This document shows, piece by piece, positions 29,045 through 35,990 of a DNA stretch of 35,990 nt. The notes beneath the pieces were generated by a model. That model saw only the letters and a program-made list of their open reading frames with translations, did no database searches and was not told the DNA's origin. The DNA is from Pseudoalteromonas luteoviolacea H33-S (GTDB lineage Bacteria; Pseudomonadota; Gammaproteobacteria; Enterobacterales; Alteromonadaceae). The position numbers and the translations under genes were made by a program. Where the stretch lies: contig NZ_AUXY01000067.1 in assembly GCF_001625695.1 (NCBI RefSeq), positions 1 through 35,990 on the forward strand, written 5' to 3'. Every line of letters starts with the position of its first letter. The stretch's first letter is position 1.

Positions 29045-30670
29045 ATGTTGAATAATTTCTCTGTACAAAGCCGTTTATTGTCGTTGTCTGGATTACCTGC
29101 AATCCTTTTTGTGATTGCGACAGTGTTTACGCTCACGACGATTTCTCACCTCGTTACGAACATGGATAAGATGTACTCTGGTCGAGTTTTACCACTTAAA
29201 GAGATCAAAGTGGTGTCAGATAATTATGCGGTGGTTATTGTTGATACATTGCATAAGTTAAGAGGCAAGCAATTAACGCCATCACAAGCGCTTGATAATA
29301 TTGAAGAGGCCAAATCAATAGCCATAGCCGAGTGGGAAATTTACTTAGGAGGTAAGTTGACCAGTCAAGAGCAATCGATAGTTCAGCAAATTAAGCAATC
29401 TGAGCGGGAAGTTAATCAGCTTATTCAAGAGTATCAGCGCTTAATAGCACAAGATAAGTTTAACTCTGTGCCTTACAACCAGTTTGTTAAAGATCTCTAC
29501 GAGACGTTTGACCCACTGAGCGAAGGCTACAATGAACTGATGGTGCTGCAGCTAGATGAAGCCAGCAAACTGATTGAAGTGAGTCATGAAGAGGCGGATG
29601 ATGCAAGGGTGGGTATGATAGTCGCGTCTGTACTCGTCATTGTTGTCATGTTGAGTGTCAGTTGGTTGATCTACGGCTCTATCCATAAGCCATTAAAAGG
29701 GTTGCGACGCACCATTAAAACCATTGCACAAAATGCGGATTTAACGCAGCGGGTAAAAGTGGTTGGCGAAGACGAGCTTAGCGAAATTGGCAATGACTTT
29801 AATATGATGGTCGATTGTTTGCACAACCTAGTTCAAAGCCTTATTGAAATGATAGATGAATTGACCTCGACATCTACCAATTTGACATCCATCAGCTCAT
29901 CGATGGCAAATACGTCTCAGGATCAAGAGCAGCAAACCGCTATGATTGCGACAGCTGTGACGCAAATGAGTGCTGCTATTCAAGAAGTGGCTAACAATGC
30001 GCAGTTAACAGCACAAAAAGCTGAAACATCGGGAACGCTTGCTCAGCAGGGTACGAGTACGATCACTCAAAATATCCAATCGATTGAGCAGTTAGCCGGC
30101 TTGGTTGCAGACAATACCGAACAAATTCAAGCTTTAAATACGCAAAGTAACGAAATTAACCAAGTTGTATTGATGATCCAAGGTGTTGCCGAACAAACCA
30201 ATTTATTGGCATTAAATGCTGCGATTGAAGCTGCTCGGGCAGGCGAGTCGGGCAGAGGCTTTGCGGTTGTTGCGGATGAAGTTAGGCAGCTTGCACATAA
30301 TACACAAAAAGCAACTGAGTCAATTAAAGAGATGATCACAAAGTTACAGTCAATGGCGCAAAATGCAGTTACTGCAATGGAAAATGCGCAAACGAGTGCA
30401 ACTTCGAGTGTTGAAAAAGCGAACGAGTCGGCAAAGTATATGAATGAAATCAATAGCGCAGTGAACGAGATCATCGATATGAATGTGCAAGTATCAACTG
30501 CGACTGAAGAGCAAACCTCTGTGATTGCTGAGATAAGTACCAACATTAATGAGTTTAACAACAGCATCATTGAAATTGCTAAAAACGCGCAGCTCAATGC
30601 TGAGGTGAGTAGTGCATTGGGTGATTACACCAGCAACTTAAAAGAAAAGGTCGATTCTTTTAAAGCTTAA
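29045..30670 (+). CDS. Methyl-accepting chemotaxis protein
   Basis: 541 residues from the ATG at 29045 (AAGGAAAA just upstream; the TTG at 29042 is in frame). A first helix lies at about 10-32, then a periplasmic four-helix-type sensor (about 35-185), a second helix at about 188-210, and a HAMP domain (about 211-265). The signalling domain has the hairpin tip [20 protein letters not shown] followed by [15 protein letters not shown]. The sensor region resembles the MCP_4HB group. Being near the glucan locus does not prove it senses sugar. No CheR-binding pentapeptide is seen at the C-terminus. Confidence 0.95.
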   Translation: MLNNFSVQSRLLSLSGLPAILFVIATVFTLTTISHLVTNMDKMYSGRVLPLKEIKVVSDNYAVVIVDTLHKLRGKQLTPSQALDNIEEAKSIAIAEWEIYLGGKLTSQEQSIVQQIKQSEREVNQLIQEYQRLIAQDKFNSVPYNQFVKDLYETFDPLSEGYNELMVLQLDEASKLIEVSHEEADDARVGMIVASVLVIVVMLSVSWLIYGSIHKPLKGLRRTIKTIAQNADLTQRVKVVGEDELSEIGNDFNMMVDCLHNLVQSLIEMIDELTSTSTNLTSISSSMANTSQDQEQQTAMIATAVTQMSAAIQEVANNAQLTAQKAETSGTLAQQGTSTITQNIQSIEQLAGLVADNTEQIQALNTQSNEINQVVLMIQGVAEQTNLLALNAAIEAARAGESGRGFAVVADEVRQLAHNTQKATESIKEMITKLQSMAQNAVTAMENAQTSATSSVEKANESAKYMNEINSAVNEIIDMNVQVSTATEEQTSVIAEISTNINEFNNSIIEIAKNAQLNAEVSSALGDYTSNLKEKVDSFKA

Positions 30671-30729
30671 TGCATCGAGTGTTTGTTTTAGTGAACTTGA
30701 ATCTGGAGCCACCGCTTCTGAGGATAGTT

Positions 30730-30989
30730 TATGGTTTCCGGAGCAAGTCCGGAATGACGTAGAGAGAATAAGTGATGGGTTAATAGATGGGGTCATGATG
30801 TTGATTCATGGCCTGTTATGCACATGCCCCCGAATCCGTCATCCTGAACTTGATTCAGGATCCATGCTTATTCCATTGCGACTAGTTTGGTGCGTTTAAA
30901 GGGGGGGATTACCTTTGGTTAAAATGGCTCATTTCACCTTGTGCGAAAAGAATGTCAGCGCTTCGCACTTTGCCATTAACCTTTCGCAC
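30730..30989 (+). repeat. 260-bp dispersed repeat, copy 1
   Basis: This unit has a second copy at 31095-31356. It contains the perfect hairpin TTCCGGA-GCAAG-TCCGGAA (30736-30754), a second hairpin ATCCTGAA-CTTGA-TTCAGGAT (30841-30861), and an end section framed by GTGCGAAA and TTTCGCAC. No coding potential is evident. It is probably a REP-like or MITE-like element. Confidence 0.75.
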
Positions 30990-31094
30990 GATATTCACCT
31001 TGCACAAGTTGAACGTACTCGCTTTGCTCGCAGTCGTTAGATTTTGCACGTTAATTCTGAACCTGATTCAGGAACCATTTCTTTGTGACTAATC

Positions 31095-31356
31095 TATGGT
31101 TTCCGGAGCAAGTCCGGAATGACGTAGAGAGGATGTGCTTTGGATTAATAAAGGTGTTATGATGTTGATTTATCAGCAGTTATGCAGCTACCCCCGAATC
31201 CGTCATCCTGAACTCGTTTCAGGATCCATGCTTAACCCATTGCAACTAGTTTGGTGCGTTTAAAGAGTGTGTTGATTATCTTTGATTAAAATGGCTATCT
31301 TCACCTTACACGAAAAGAATGCCAGCGCTTCGCGCTGTGTCATTAGCCTTTCGCAC
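31095..31356 (+). repeat. 260-bp dispersed repeat, copy 2, abutting the integrase remnant
   Basis: Same unit as 30730-30989. Hairpins lie at 31101-31119 (identical) and 31205-31225 (arms kept, loop changed from CTTGA to CTCGT). The GTGCGAAA/TTTCGCAC frame is degenerate at the left (TTACACGAAAA). The right end, TTTCGCAC at 31349-31356, coincides with the point where integrase homology stops. Confidence 0.75.
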
Positions 31357-31573
31357 ATTAATCCTGAAATTAAATAATATCGTTTACTTAAAAACGATAT
31401 GAGACATTTAGCCTCCTCAGGGGGTGCAACAATTGGCAACTTAGATTGGCGCTTACCATGAAATGAATATAGGAAGAAATCCACTTAAGGTATGTATCAA
31501 CGATTCTGAGTGAATATTGCTTAGTCAACATAAACTCGACGATGCGATTTAAAAATGTTGAACGAATTCTCAT
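31357..31573 (-). pseudogene. Remnant of an integron integrase gene (intI)
   Basis: From the ATG at 31573 the minus strand encodes STFLNRIVEFMLTKQYSLR, then VDTYLKWISSYIHF, matching the N-terminal core-binding domain of integron tyrosine recombinases. One base appears lost near 31463, after which FHGKR continues the family pattern in another frame. The next part, KLPIVAPPEEAKCLISFLSK and YYLISGLM, corresponds to the start of the catalytic domain (KLPVVLTPEEV ... LMAGLMYG in functional relatives), so some 50 residues between them are missing. Homology ends exactly at the repeat junction at 31356; the catalytic R, H and Y residues are absent. The gene is dead. It faces away from the cassette array, as intI always does. 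Confidence 0.85.
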
Positions 31574-31594
31574 TAAGTTAGCTCTAAAAAACTG

Positions 31595-31610
31595 CTGTGT
31601 TTATATACAG
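31595..31610 (-). promoter_or_regulatory. LexA (SOS) box upstream of the intI remnant
   Basis: On the minus strand the sequence is CTGTATATAAACACAG, a perfect CTG-N10-CAG with an AT-rich centre close to the gammaproteobacterial LexA consensus. It lies 21 bases before the intI start, the usual place for SOS control of integron integrases. Confidence 0.75.
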
Positions 31611-31796
31611 TGTTGATGCGTTTCTCCCATAGTCAAGAAAACAACCCATTGGGTCGTTTGTATCCTTTCCATAATGTCTATAATCATTGAAAAATATTGC
31701 TGTAGCAACAAGTAAGTTATTGTGATAAAACTGGTGCAAAGAGAAAAACGACCTATTCGGTCGATATTAAATTGTTATACGTAAAGGAAAGTTTCG
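31611..31796 (+). other. attI-like region and cassette-array leader
   Basis: This region lies between the intI box and the first cassette gene. Two related palindromes occur (AACCCATTGGGT region at 31640-31656; CGACC-TATTC-GGTCG at 31749-31763). GTTATAC at 31774-31780 is the best candidate for the attI crossover site, directly before the RBS of the first cassette gene. A cassette promoter would be expected here but no certain hexamers are seen. Confidence 0.55.
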
Positions 31797-32417
31797 TTGG
31801 GCAACGAAGATTGGTATCGAAATATAGAATGGAATGATGAAATAGAAGAAGCGTTTTATCTCAAGCTTAAGCGTGCTCGTAGAAAAGAGCAATATTTAAG
31901 AATCCAAGCATCTATTTTATCTACAAAGTATCCAGATGTATCGATCGCTCTTTTAGACAAATATTTTGAGTTAAAAGACGATTTTGATCATGCCCAAGCT
32001 TATTGTGATATGGCATCCGCATTTATATCCAAAAATATGGTAGAGGATGCGTTAAATTCTTACGAAAAAGCGTTAAATAGAGAGCATGAATTTCCTAATT
32101 TAAAAACGGAAGCATATATCCTACTTCCGCTAACAATTGTCAAAAATAAACTCGAGCACTTTTATTCAAAAGCTGAAACGGTCTTAAATGCCAACCAAAG
32201 CAGACTAATGTTTCCAATAGATTTTTTTCGTTGGCACGCAGCTTTAGCTATTATAAACTCAAATAATGGTAATGATGAGTCAGCATCTAAGCATGCCCAA
32301 ATAGCCCTTGATTTGGCTCAAATAAAAAAGTCTGGATTTACTTTTCATCAAAACTTAGGTTTAGTCGGTAAAGAGTTTAAGGGCATAGTTAAAGAGTTGC
32401 GTAAAATTTACGCATAA
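31797..32417 (+). CDS. Integron cassette gene 1: TPR-like protein of unknown function
   Basis: 206 residues, starting at a TTG with AAAGGAAA seven bases upstream. No signal peptide. The sequence is largely helical and rich in Ala, Leu and charged residues. The segment AQAYCDMASAFISKNMVEDA followed by LNSYEKALN looks like a TPR unit, with a second helical pair near the C-terminus (ASKHAQIALDLAQIKK). Probably a cytoplasmic protein-interaction module. It is the first cassette after attI and would be the best expressed from an attI-side promoter. It ends inside the first bases of its attC. Confidence 0.75.
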   Translation: MGNEDWYRNIEWNDEIEEAFYLKLKRARRKEQYLRIQASILSTKYPDVSIALLDKYFELKDDFDHAQAYCDMASAFISKNMVEDALNSYEKALNREHEFPNLKTEAYILLPLTIVKNKLEHFYSKAETVLNANQSRLMFPIDFFRWHAALAIINSNNGNDESASKHAQIALDLAQIKKSGFTFHQNLGLVGKEFKGIVKELRKIYA

Positions 32418-32511
32418 CAAAGCGCTAAACTAGGACAAAATTAAATAAGCTCGTCGCTTCGCTCAATTTTAGCTTATTCAATTTTGTCTATTAGCTTAGC
32501 AAGCATTATGT
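32412..32511 (+). other. attC recombination site 1
   Basis: GCATAAC (32412-32418) and ATTATGT (32505-32511) are the outer core sites. The inner arms pair well: GACAAAATTAAATAAGC against GCTTATTCAATTTTGTC. The loop holds TCGTCGCTTCGCTC and ATTTTAGC, shared with the sites at 35832 and partly at 32851. The size of 100 bases is typical of attC. Confidence 0.8.
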
Positions 32512-32525
32512 TTTAGGAAGCTTCA

Positions 32526-32849
32526 TTGAAAATTTTATTAATATTAGCTTTGATTTGCAGTTTTAATTCAGTTGCTAACTCATTTGTTGCAAAAGGAAAA
32601 ATTGAGGAGCTTACTTTAGTTGAGGGGCGTGAGGTCATGGTTCAAATTTCCCATCAACCTCACCAAGATGACTGTCAAGGTAATCGCTTCTATCTAGGTA
32701 GTGTAAGTGAGAACGAGTTTCACAATAATCTAATGCTATTGAATACAGCTTTGGCAAACAAATATACAATTACTTTGCATCAAACAACAGGTGCGGATTG
32801 CTCAAAGAAGAAAGTGTATTTTAATATATTAAGGGTGCAAACGTATTAA
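32526..32849 (+). CDS. Integron cassette gene 2: exported protein of unknown function
   Basis: 107 residues from a TTG start with AGGAAG six bases upstream, only 15 bases after attC 1. The signal peptide is MKILLILALICSFNSVANS, with a likely cut after about residue 18. The mature chain of about 88 residues has two Cys (CQGNRFYLGS and DCSKKKVYF) and looks beta-rich. It has no recognised family; small exported orphans like this are frequent in chromosomal integron cassettes. The cassette has no visible promoter. Confidence 0.7.
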   Translation: MKILLILALICSFNSVANSFVAKGKIEELTLVEGREVMVQISHQPHQDDCQGNRFYLGSVSENEFHNNLMLLNTALANKYTITLHQTTGADCSKKKVYFNILRVQTY

Positions 32850-32850
32850 A

Positions 32851-32951
32851 ACATAACAAGCTGTTTAAAATAGACGCCTTACTGCTTGGCTGACGCTCAT
32901 TCTTCGCTAATTTTAGCCAAGCATAATCCGCCTATTAACAGGGTGCTATGT
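32851..32951 (+). other. attC recombination site 2
   Basis: Outer core sites are ACATAAC (32851-32857) and GCTATGT (32945-32951). The inner arm TGCTTGGCT pairs with AGCCAAGCA, and further pairing links CTGTT with AACAG. The central loop includes TTCGCTAATTTTAGCC, similar to sites 1 and 4. It starts two bases after the stop of cassette gene 2. Confidence 0.8.
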
Positions 32952-32967
32952 TTTTTGGAAACTGAGT

Positions 32968-33381
32968 ATGAGACTTCTGATTTCTCTGATGTTCATAGAA
33001 GTAGTGCTAATGGCAAAAACTTTTGCATTACCTTTATGTCAGGAATATTTTAAACAAGTACCTCACGTAGAAAAGGTTGACGTTGGCACTAACGATAATG
33101 AATTACTATCAGTTTATGGCTTTAGCCTTGATGAATCTCAATTAATAACTATTAAAAAACTAAAAGAAAGCTTGAGTAATTCCCTAAATATAAAGTCACA
33201 ATTTGGTGGTGTTAATGAGATTTCTATTGTTTGTACCAGCGAAAACGCTGTTGGTTTTACCATTAAAGGAAAACTAGGTGAATTATCAGCTTTCTATTTA
33301 TTTAAAAAAGGAAGCTATTATGCAGGTCCTCTTTTATATACTGAAGGTGATGTCTTAACTATTAAATCAGACAGCTTCTGA
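32968..33381 (+). CDS. Integron cassette gene 3: exported protein of unknown function
   Basis: 137 residues from an ATG with TTGGAAA upstream, 16 bases after attC 2. The signal peptide runs from MRLLISLMFIEVVLMAKTFA with a cut near LPL. The mature part holds two Cys and an alpha/beta pattern (ELLSVYGFSLDESQLITIKK followed by LKESLSNSLNIKS). No known family comes to mind. The hydrophobic N-terminus and position favour an exported product. The stop lies 11 bases before attC 3. Confidence 0.7.
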   Translation: MRLLISLMFIEVVLMAKTFALPLCQEYFKQVPHVEKVDVGTNDNELLSVYGFSLDESQLITIKKLKESLSNSLNIKSQFGGVNEISIVCTSENAVGFTIKGKLGELSAFYLFKKGSYYAGPLLYTEGDVLTIKSDSF

Positions 33382-33392
33382 ACGGTAAGAAA

Positions 33393-33447
33393 ACATAACA
33401 AATAAGGATAGGTGTCGCGAAGCCGGCACCTTATCTGGGTGTTGAAC
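33393..33447 (+). other. attC recombination site 3 (short)
   Basis: ACATAAC (33393-33399) and GTTGAAC (33441-33447, an exact GTTRRRY core) bound a 55-base imperfect hairpin whose inner arms are TAGGTG (33409-33414) and CACCTTA (33427-33433). Shorter than the others, within the size range of class 1 integron attC sites. Confidence 0.6.
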
Positions 33448-33460
33448 GAAAACCAAAATA

Positions 33461-34715
33461 GGACAGGCACAAATTTTTTGCGCAAATCGCGCTTTTTTAC
33501 TACTGTTTAAATATCCAGTTATTGATTGAGTTGAATAGGAATGACAAGAGCAAGGAAAGCACTGATAGATTTGTCGTCGACGTCTTATTATCACTTAATA
33601 GCACGGTGTGTACGCCGTGCTTTTTTGTGTGGGGAGGATAAATATACAGGTAAAAACTTTGACCACAGACGAACATGGTTAGTCGAGAGAGTAAAGCTGC
33701 TGAGCAGTGTATTTGCGATTGAAATAGCGGCTTATGCCATTATGAGTAATCACTATCATTTAGTGGTTAAAGTGAATAGACAGCAAGCACTTAGTTGGTC
33801 AAATAACGAGGTAATATCTTGATGGTATAAGCTGTATAAGGGTAGTCCAATCATTGATAGAGACCTTCACGGCAATATTCTCAGTGAAGCAGAGCAATTG
33901 CTTGTTTCGGAACTGATTGAAAAGTGGCGATCTCGGTTATACGACATCAGCTGGTTTATGAAAAACCTCAATGAATACATAGCAAAAGAAGCAAACAAAG
34001 AAGATAACTGTACCGGTAAATACTGGGAAGGGCGGTACAAGTCTCAAGCTTTGCTAGATGAAACGGCATTGCTCAGTTGTATGGCTTATGTAGATTTAAA
34101 CCCAATCCGAGCCAACATGACAAATAATTTAGAGGATAGTGATTTCACCTCGATTCAAGAGCGCATAAGTCACTTTAAAAACTCTAAAGCAAGTGCACAA
34201 AAACCTAATCAAAATAATGAAAATGCACATCAAATCAAACAGCCAAAAACATTAAAATCGTTTGGTACAAGAGTGTATGAAAACACATTACCTTTCTCTT
34301 TATTGGATTACCTCGAGCTAGTTGATTGGACGGGGCGTCATGTTCATCCGAAAAAGAAAGGGTACATACCAAAGAGTGTGCCCGATATTCTAGTATCACT
34401 GAAAATTGAAGAAGCAACTTGGTTAGTTAGAGTGCAAAATTATGGTAATCACTATGGTAACTTTGTAGGCTCGAAAACGGTATTAAGAGCGCATGCCGCT
34501 AAAAATGATGTAAGTTGGTATAAGGGAGTAGGTTAGTAAAAAGTTGTTTTATCCTTGCTTATAAATCTAGTTTTTTCTTGTTTAGTAAAATGAAAATATT
34601 CCTACTTAAAGTTAATATCTAATGTAAGGTGCTTCTCGATATTTCTATTGTGAATAGCCTATTGTTTTGGAATGATATCTAGAAATTTGCTTCGCTTTTA
34701 GAAATGTGTCTGTCC
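33461..34715 (+). mobile_element. REP-associated transposase element inserted in the cassette array
   Basis: GGACAGGCACAAATT (33461-33475) and the inverted, diverged partner AAATGTGTCTGTCC (34702-34715) flank a Y1-type transposase gene. A GCGC-AAATC-GCGC hairpin with A/T flanks (33480-33492) lies just inside the left end. A further direct copy of the 15-base motif is at 35160-35174. These motifs resemble sequences that accompany REP-associated tyrosine transposases; the exact borders are an inference. Confidence 0.6.
33541..34536 (+). pseudogene. REP-associated tyrosine (Y1) transposase with in-frame stop
   Basis: One reading frame of 331 codons is interrupted only by TGA at 33820-33822. The N-terminal part has the HUH metal motif SNHYHLVV (H71, H73) and SYYHLIARCVRRAFLCGED, typical of the Y1_Tnp/TnpA_REP family. 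Reading through the TGA continues without a shift into WYKLYKGSPIIDR, then GKYWEGRYKSQALLDE and AYVDLNPIRANM, all family signatures. The stop sits where homologs commonly have Arg or Lys, so a CGA to TGA change is likely. The second half has internal start codons but would lack the metal site. A plausible 5' RBS is TAGGA. Probably inactive. Confidence 0.85.
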
Positions 34716-34770
34716 ATTTTTGTTTTCCTTTTTGTTTAATATTAAATTGTGATACATCTATGGAGTTACT

Positions 34771-35127
34771 TTGTTAAGAACGGCAATATTAGTTTTATTT
34801 TTGGGAATAGTTGGTTGTAGTTCATATAAGCCGATTGATGGTTACCCTCAGAGTGGGGCTAATGGATTCTCTGAAACAAAGCTAGGCAAAGAATCATTTC
34901 TTGTACGAGTTGATGGTAATACTAATGAATCGTATGAGATATTGAGATATAAACTGTTACGCAGATCCGTTGAGCTATGCCCAGGTTCTTTTACCTTGAC
35001 CAAATATACTATGAAGCGAGGATTTGTAATCCATGCGAAAAGAGTTCACTGGCCTTACGTAACAGCCAATTTGACGTGTACATCGCTTCCAATAGATAAA
35101 TCTGTATTATTTGAAAACGAAGTATGA
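34771..35127 (+). CDS. Integron cassette gene 4: small lipoprotein of unknown function
   Basis: 118 residues from a TTG start with GGAG seven bases upstream. The signal MLRTAILVLFLGIVGCSSYK has a perfect lipobox (I-V-G-C16), so it should be lipid-anchored. The mature part includes SFLVRVDGNTNESYEILRYK followed by LLRRSVELCPGSF, which resembles small periplasmic lipoproteins with an RYLLLRAAELC-like helix. Function unknown. It lies right after the transposase element, and its upstream sequence resembles the attI-side junction. It carries no obvious intact attC behind it. Confidence 0.75.
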   Translation: MLRTAILVLFLGIVGCSSYKPIDGYPQSGANGFSETKLGKESFLVRVDGNTNESYEILRYKLLRRSVELCPGSFTLTKYTMKRGFVIHAKRVHWPYVTANLTCTSLPIDKSVLFENEV

Positions 35128-35161
35128 ATCAAAGGGAGAATCAAAGGGAGAATCAAATGGG
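35127..35161 (+). repeat. Short tandem repeat of 12 bases
   Basis: AATCAAAGGGAG occurs twice in tandem (35127-35138 and 35139-35150), followed by a third, altered copy AATCAAATGGGA that leads into the GGACAGGCACAAATT motif. It begins at the last base of the lipoprotein stop codon. Confidence 0.8.
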
Positions 35162-35174
35162 ACAGGCACAAATT

Positions 35175-35402
35175 CACTGGGCAAAAAGATATTTATATAA
35201 TTTCTCTATCTTGTAAAAGTGTCTAATCAACTTGCTCTTTTTCAAATATCACTGTTATACGGCAAGTGACATACTTTAACTGTTTTCAACTTGGTGACAT
35301 CTGCTTAACTTATTGTTATGGTTGAGGGTATTAAAGTGCGTATCTGAAAAGCTGTTGTTATGCGACATTTGTCGTAGATAAAAATGTTAAGTTACTTTAA
35401 AA
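35175..35402 (+). other. Intergenic stretch between cassette genes, no intact attC seen
   Basis: About 230 bases with GTTATAC at 35254-35260 and GTTATGG at 35315-35321, which could be remains of recombination core sites. I could not pair the sequence between or around them into a convincing attC hairpin, and no gene is visible. Confidence 0.4.
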
Positions 35403-35825
35403 GTGGTGATTAAATTGAAATATATAGTAGTCGCGTTTTTGTTGTCTATATCGATAGATGTTATTGCTCAACCAATTGCAGATATTGAACTTTCAAAACG
35501 CTTAGTTGGCTCATGGACAATTTCAAAAACTGATATGTATTATGGGCAAGAAGGTCATGTTAGCACCTATAGAAATGATGGAGTTATAGAGCATATTCAA
35601 TACACTTCTGGTAAATGTAATTCAATAGACTCCATTACTTTGGGCAGTTGGTATATTAAAGACGGGCAACTTACGCTCAAGGTAACAGAAAGTAGCGGCC
35701 AAAATCCTCTTCCAGTGGGTATAATAGTCACAGACAAGATAGTCACTATCGAGAATAATTATTTTGTTTTTATTTCGAATGAAGGGCGAAAAGTACGCAG
35801 AACACGTAGCAGTAAGTGTTTATAA
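35403..35825 (+). CDS. Integron cassette gene 5: exported protein, possibly lipocalin-like
   Basis: Up to 140 residues. The start could be GTG at 35403 or 35406, or TTG at 35415, the last having AAGTGGTGA upstream and giving a shorter signal peptide. The signal is LKYIVVAFLLSISIDVIAQP, cut near AQ. The mature chain contains LVGSWTISKTDMYYGQEGHV, then YRNDGVIEH, LGSWYIKDGQLTLK and IENNYFVFIS, the pattern of small beta-barrel proteins that start with a GxW motif. The family is not certain. It is followed at seven bases by attC 4, as expected for a cassette. Confidence 0.7.
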   Translation: MVIKLKYIVVAFLLSISIDVIAQPIADIELSKRLVGSWTISKTDMYYGQEGHVSTYRNDGVIEHIQYTSGKCNSIDSITLGSWYIKDGQLTLKVTESSGQNPLPVGIIVTDKIVTIENNYFVFISNEGRKVRRTRSSKCL

Positions 35826-35831
35826 TCAGTA

Positions 35832-35933
35832 ACCTAACAAACCAAGTCAACGGGACAACTTTAAACTGGCTCCCGTCGCTTCGCTCCGATTTTAGCCAGT
35901 TTAAAAGTTGCCCCTGCTTGGGGCGTTGGTATG
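35832..35933 (+). other. attC recombination site 4
   Basis: ACCTAAC (35832-35838) and TGGTATG (35927-35933) bound a 102-base palindrome. The inner arms CAACTTTAAACTGGCT and AGCCAGTTTAAAAGTTG pair with one bulge. The loop TCGTCGCTTCGCTCCG plus ATTTTAGCC is nearly identical to that of attC 1. The array probably continues to the right of the window, since GTTATAC occurs at 35948. Confidence 0.8.
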
Positions 35934-35990
35934 ACTCCCTCTGTCAAGTTATACACACTGATCCTTGCTTAACTTTAAGCCATAATTTCC

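Noticed and set aside
30671..31356. CRISPR-like array
   Set aside because: There are only two copies of a long unit with hairpins and no short regular repeats with spacers.
31260..31484. Minus-strand 74-residue ORF
   Set aside because: Only the part above 31356 belongs to the frameshifted integrase remnant. The rest translates the 260-bp repeat, and copy 1 of the repeat gives a similar translation, so it is not a gene.
33367..33594. Minus-strand 75-residue ORF
   Set aside because: It covers the attC site and the transposase start; the composition is unlike a real protein.
35221..35321. Possible fifth attC between the lipoprotein and the last cassette gene
   Set aside because: GTTATAC and GTTATGG resemble core sites, but I could not pair the arms into a hairpin as in the other four sites.

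Overview
The window looks like chromosomal DNA of a marine gammaproteobacterium of the Alteromonadales, most likely Pseudoalteromonas. That is a judgement from moderate to low GC, gene content (TonB-dependent receptor, laminarin-type glycoside hydrolases, trhO, a DEAD-box helicase beside a CvfB-like gene, several chemoreceptors) and protein style; no database search was possible.

Left part (1-6400): the end of an IS5-like insertion sequence, then an AT-rich tract with two paralogous small genes (555-713 and 962-1156). They share an almost identical lysine-rich leader ending in Gly-Gly-Gly and have different Cys/Ser/Thr-containing cores, so they look like RiPP (lanthipeptide-type) precursors without nearby modification enzymes. 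Minus-strand genes follow: an exported protein of unknown function, a GAF-GGDEF diguanylate cyclase, and a large secreted M43 metalloprotease with PPC, PKD and GEVED modules.

Middle part (7300-15900): a chemoreceptor, a GFA-fold protein, a 37-residue double-glycine peptide, a VOC protein, a DUF6435-type protein, a serine beta-lactamase-like hydrolase, a small lipoprotein, the minus-strand pair DEAD-box helicase plus CvfB-like S1 protein, and trhO for tRNA U34 hydroxylation.

Glucan locus (16000-28430): a LytS/LytTR-type two-component pair, then a stretch with three palindromes, then a same-strand run of four genes: GH16 endo-glucanase lipoprotein with four WDCCGG repeats, TonB-dependent receptor, GluP/FucP-type MFS sugar transporter, and GH3 exo-beta-glucosidase lipoprotein. 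A clear terminator follows. Together they would cleave a beta-1,3-glucan outside, import oligomers, finish hydrolysis and take up glucose. A small membrane protein and a second chemoreceptor come next.

Right part (30700-35990): the most unusual region is a decayed chromosomal integron. A minus-strand integron integrase remnant (frameshifted, internally deleted, cut off by a 260-bp repeat) keeps a LexA-type SOS box just upstream. On the other side lies an attI-like stretch and a plus-strand cassette array: small orphan genes, many with TTG starts and four of five apparently exported, separated by attC-like imperfect palindromes at 32412-32511, 32851-32951, 33393-33447 and 35832-35933. A REP-associated (Y1) transposase gene carrying an in-frame TGA is inserted in the array.
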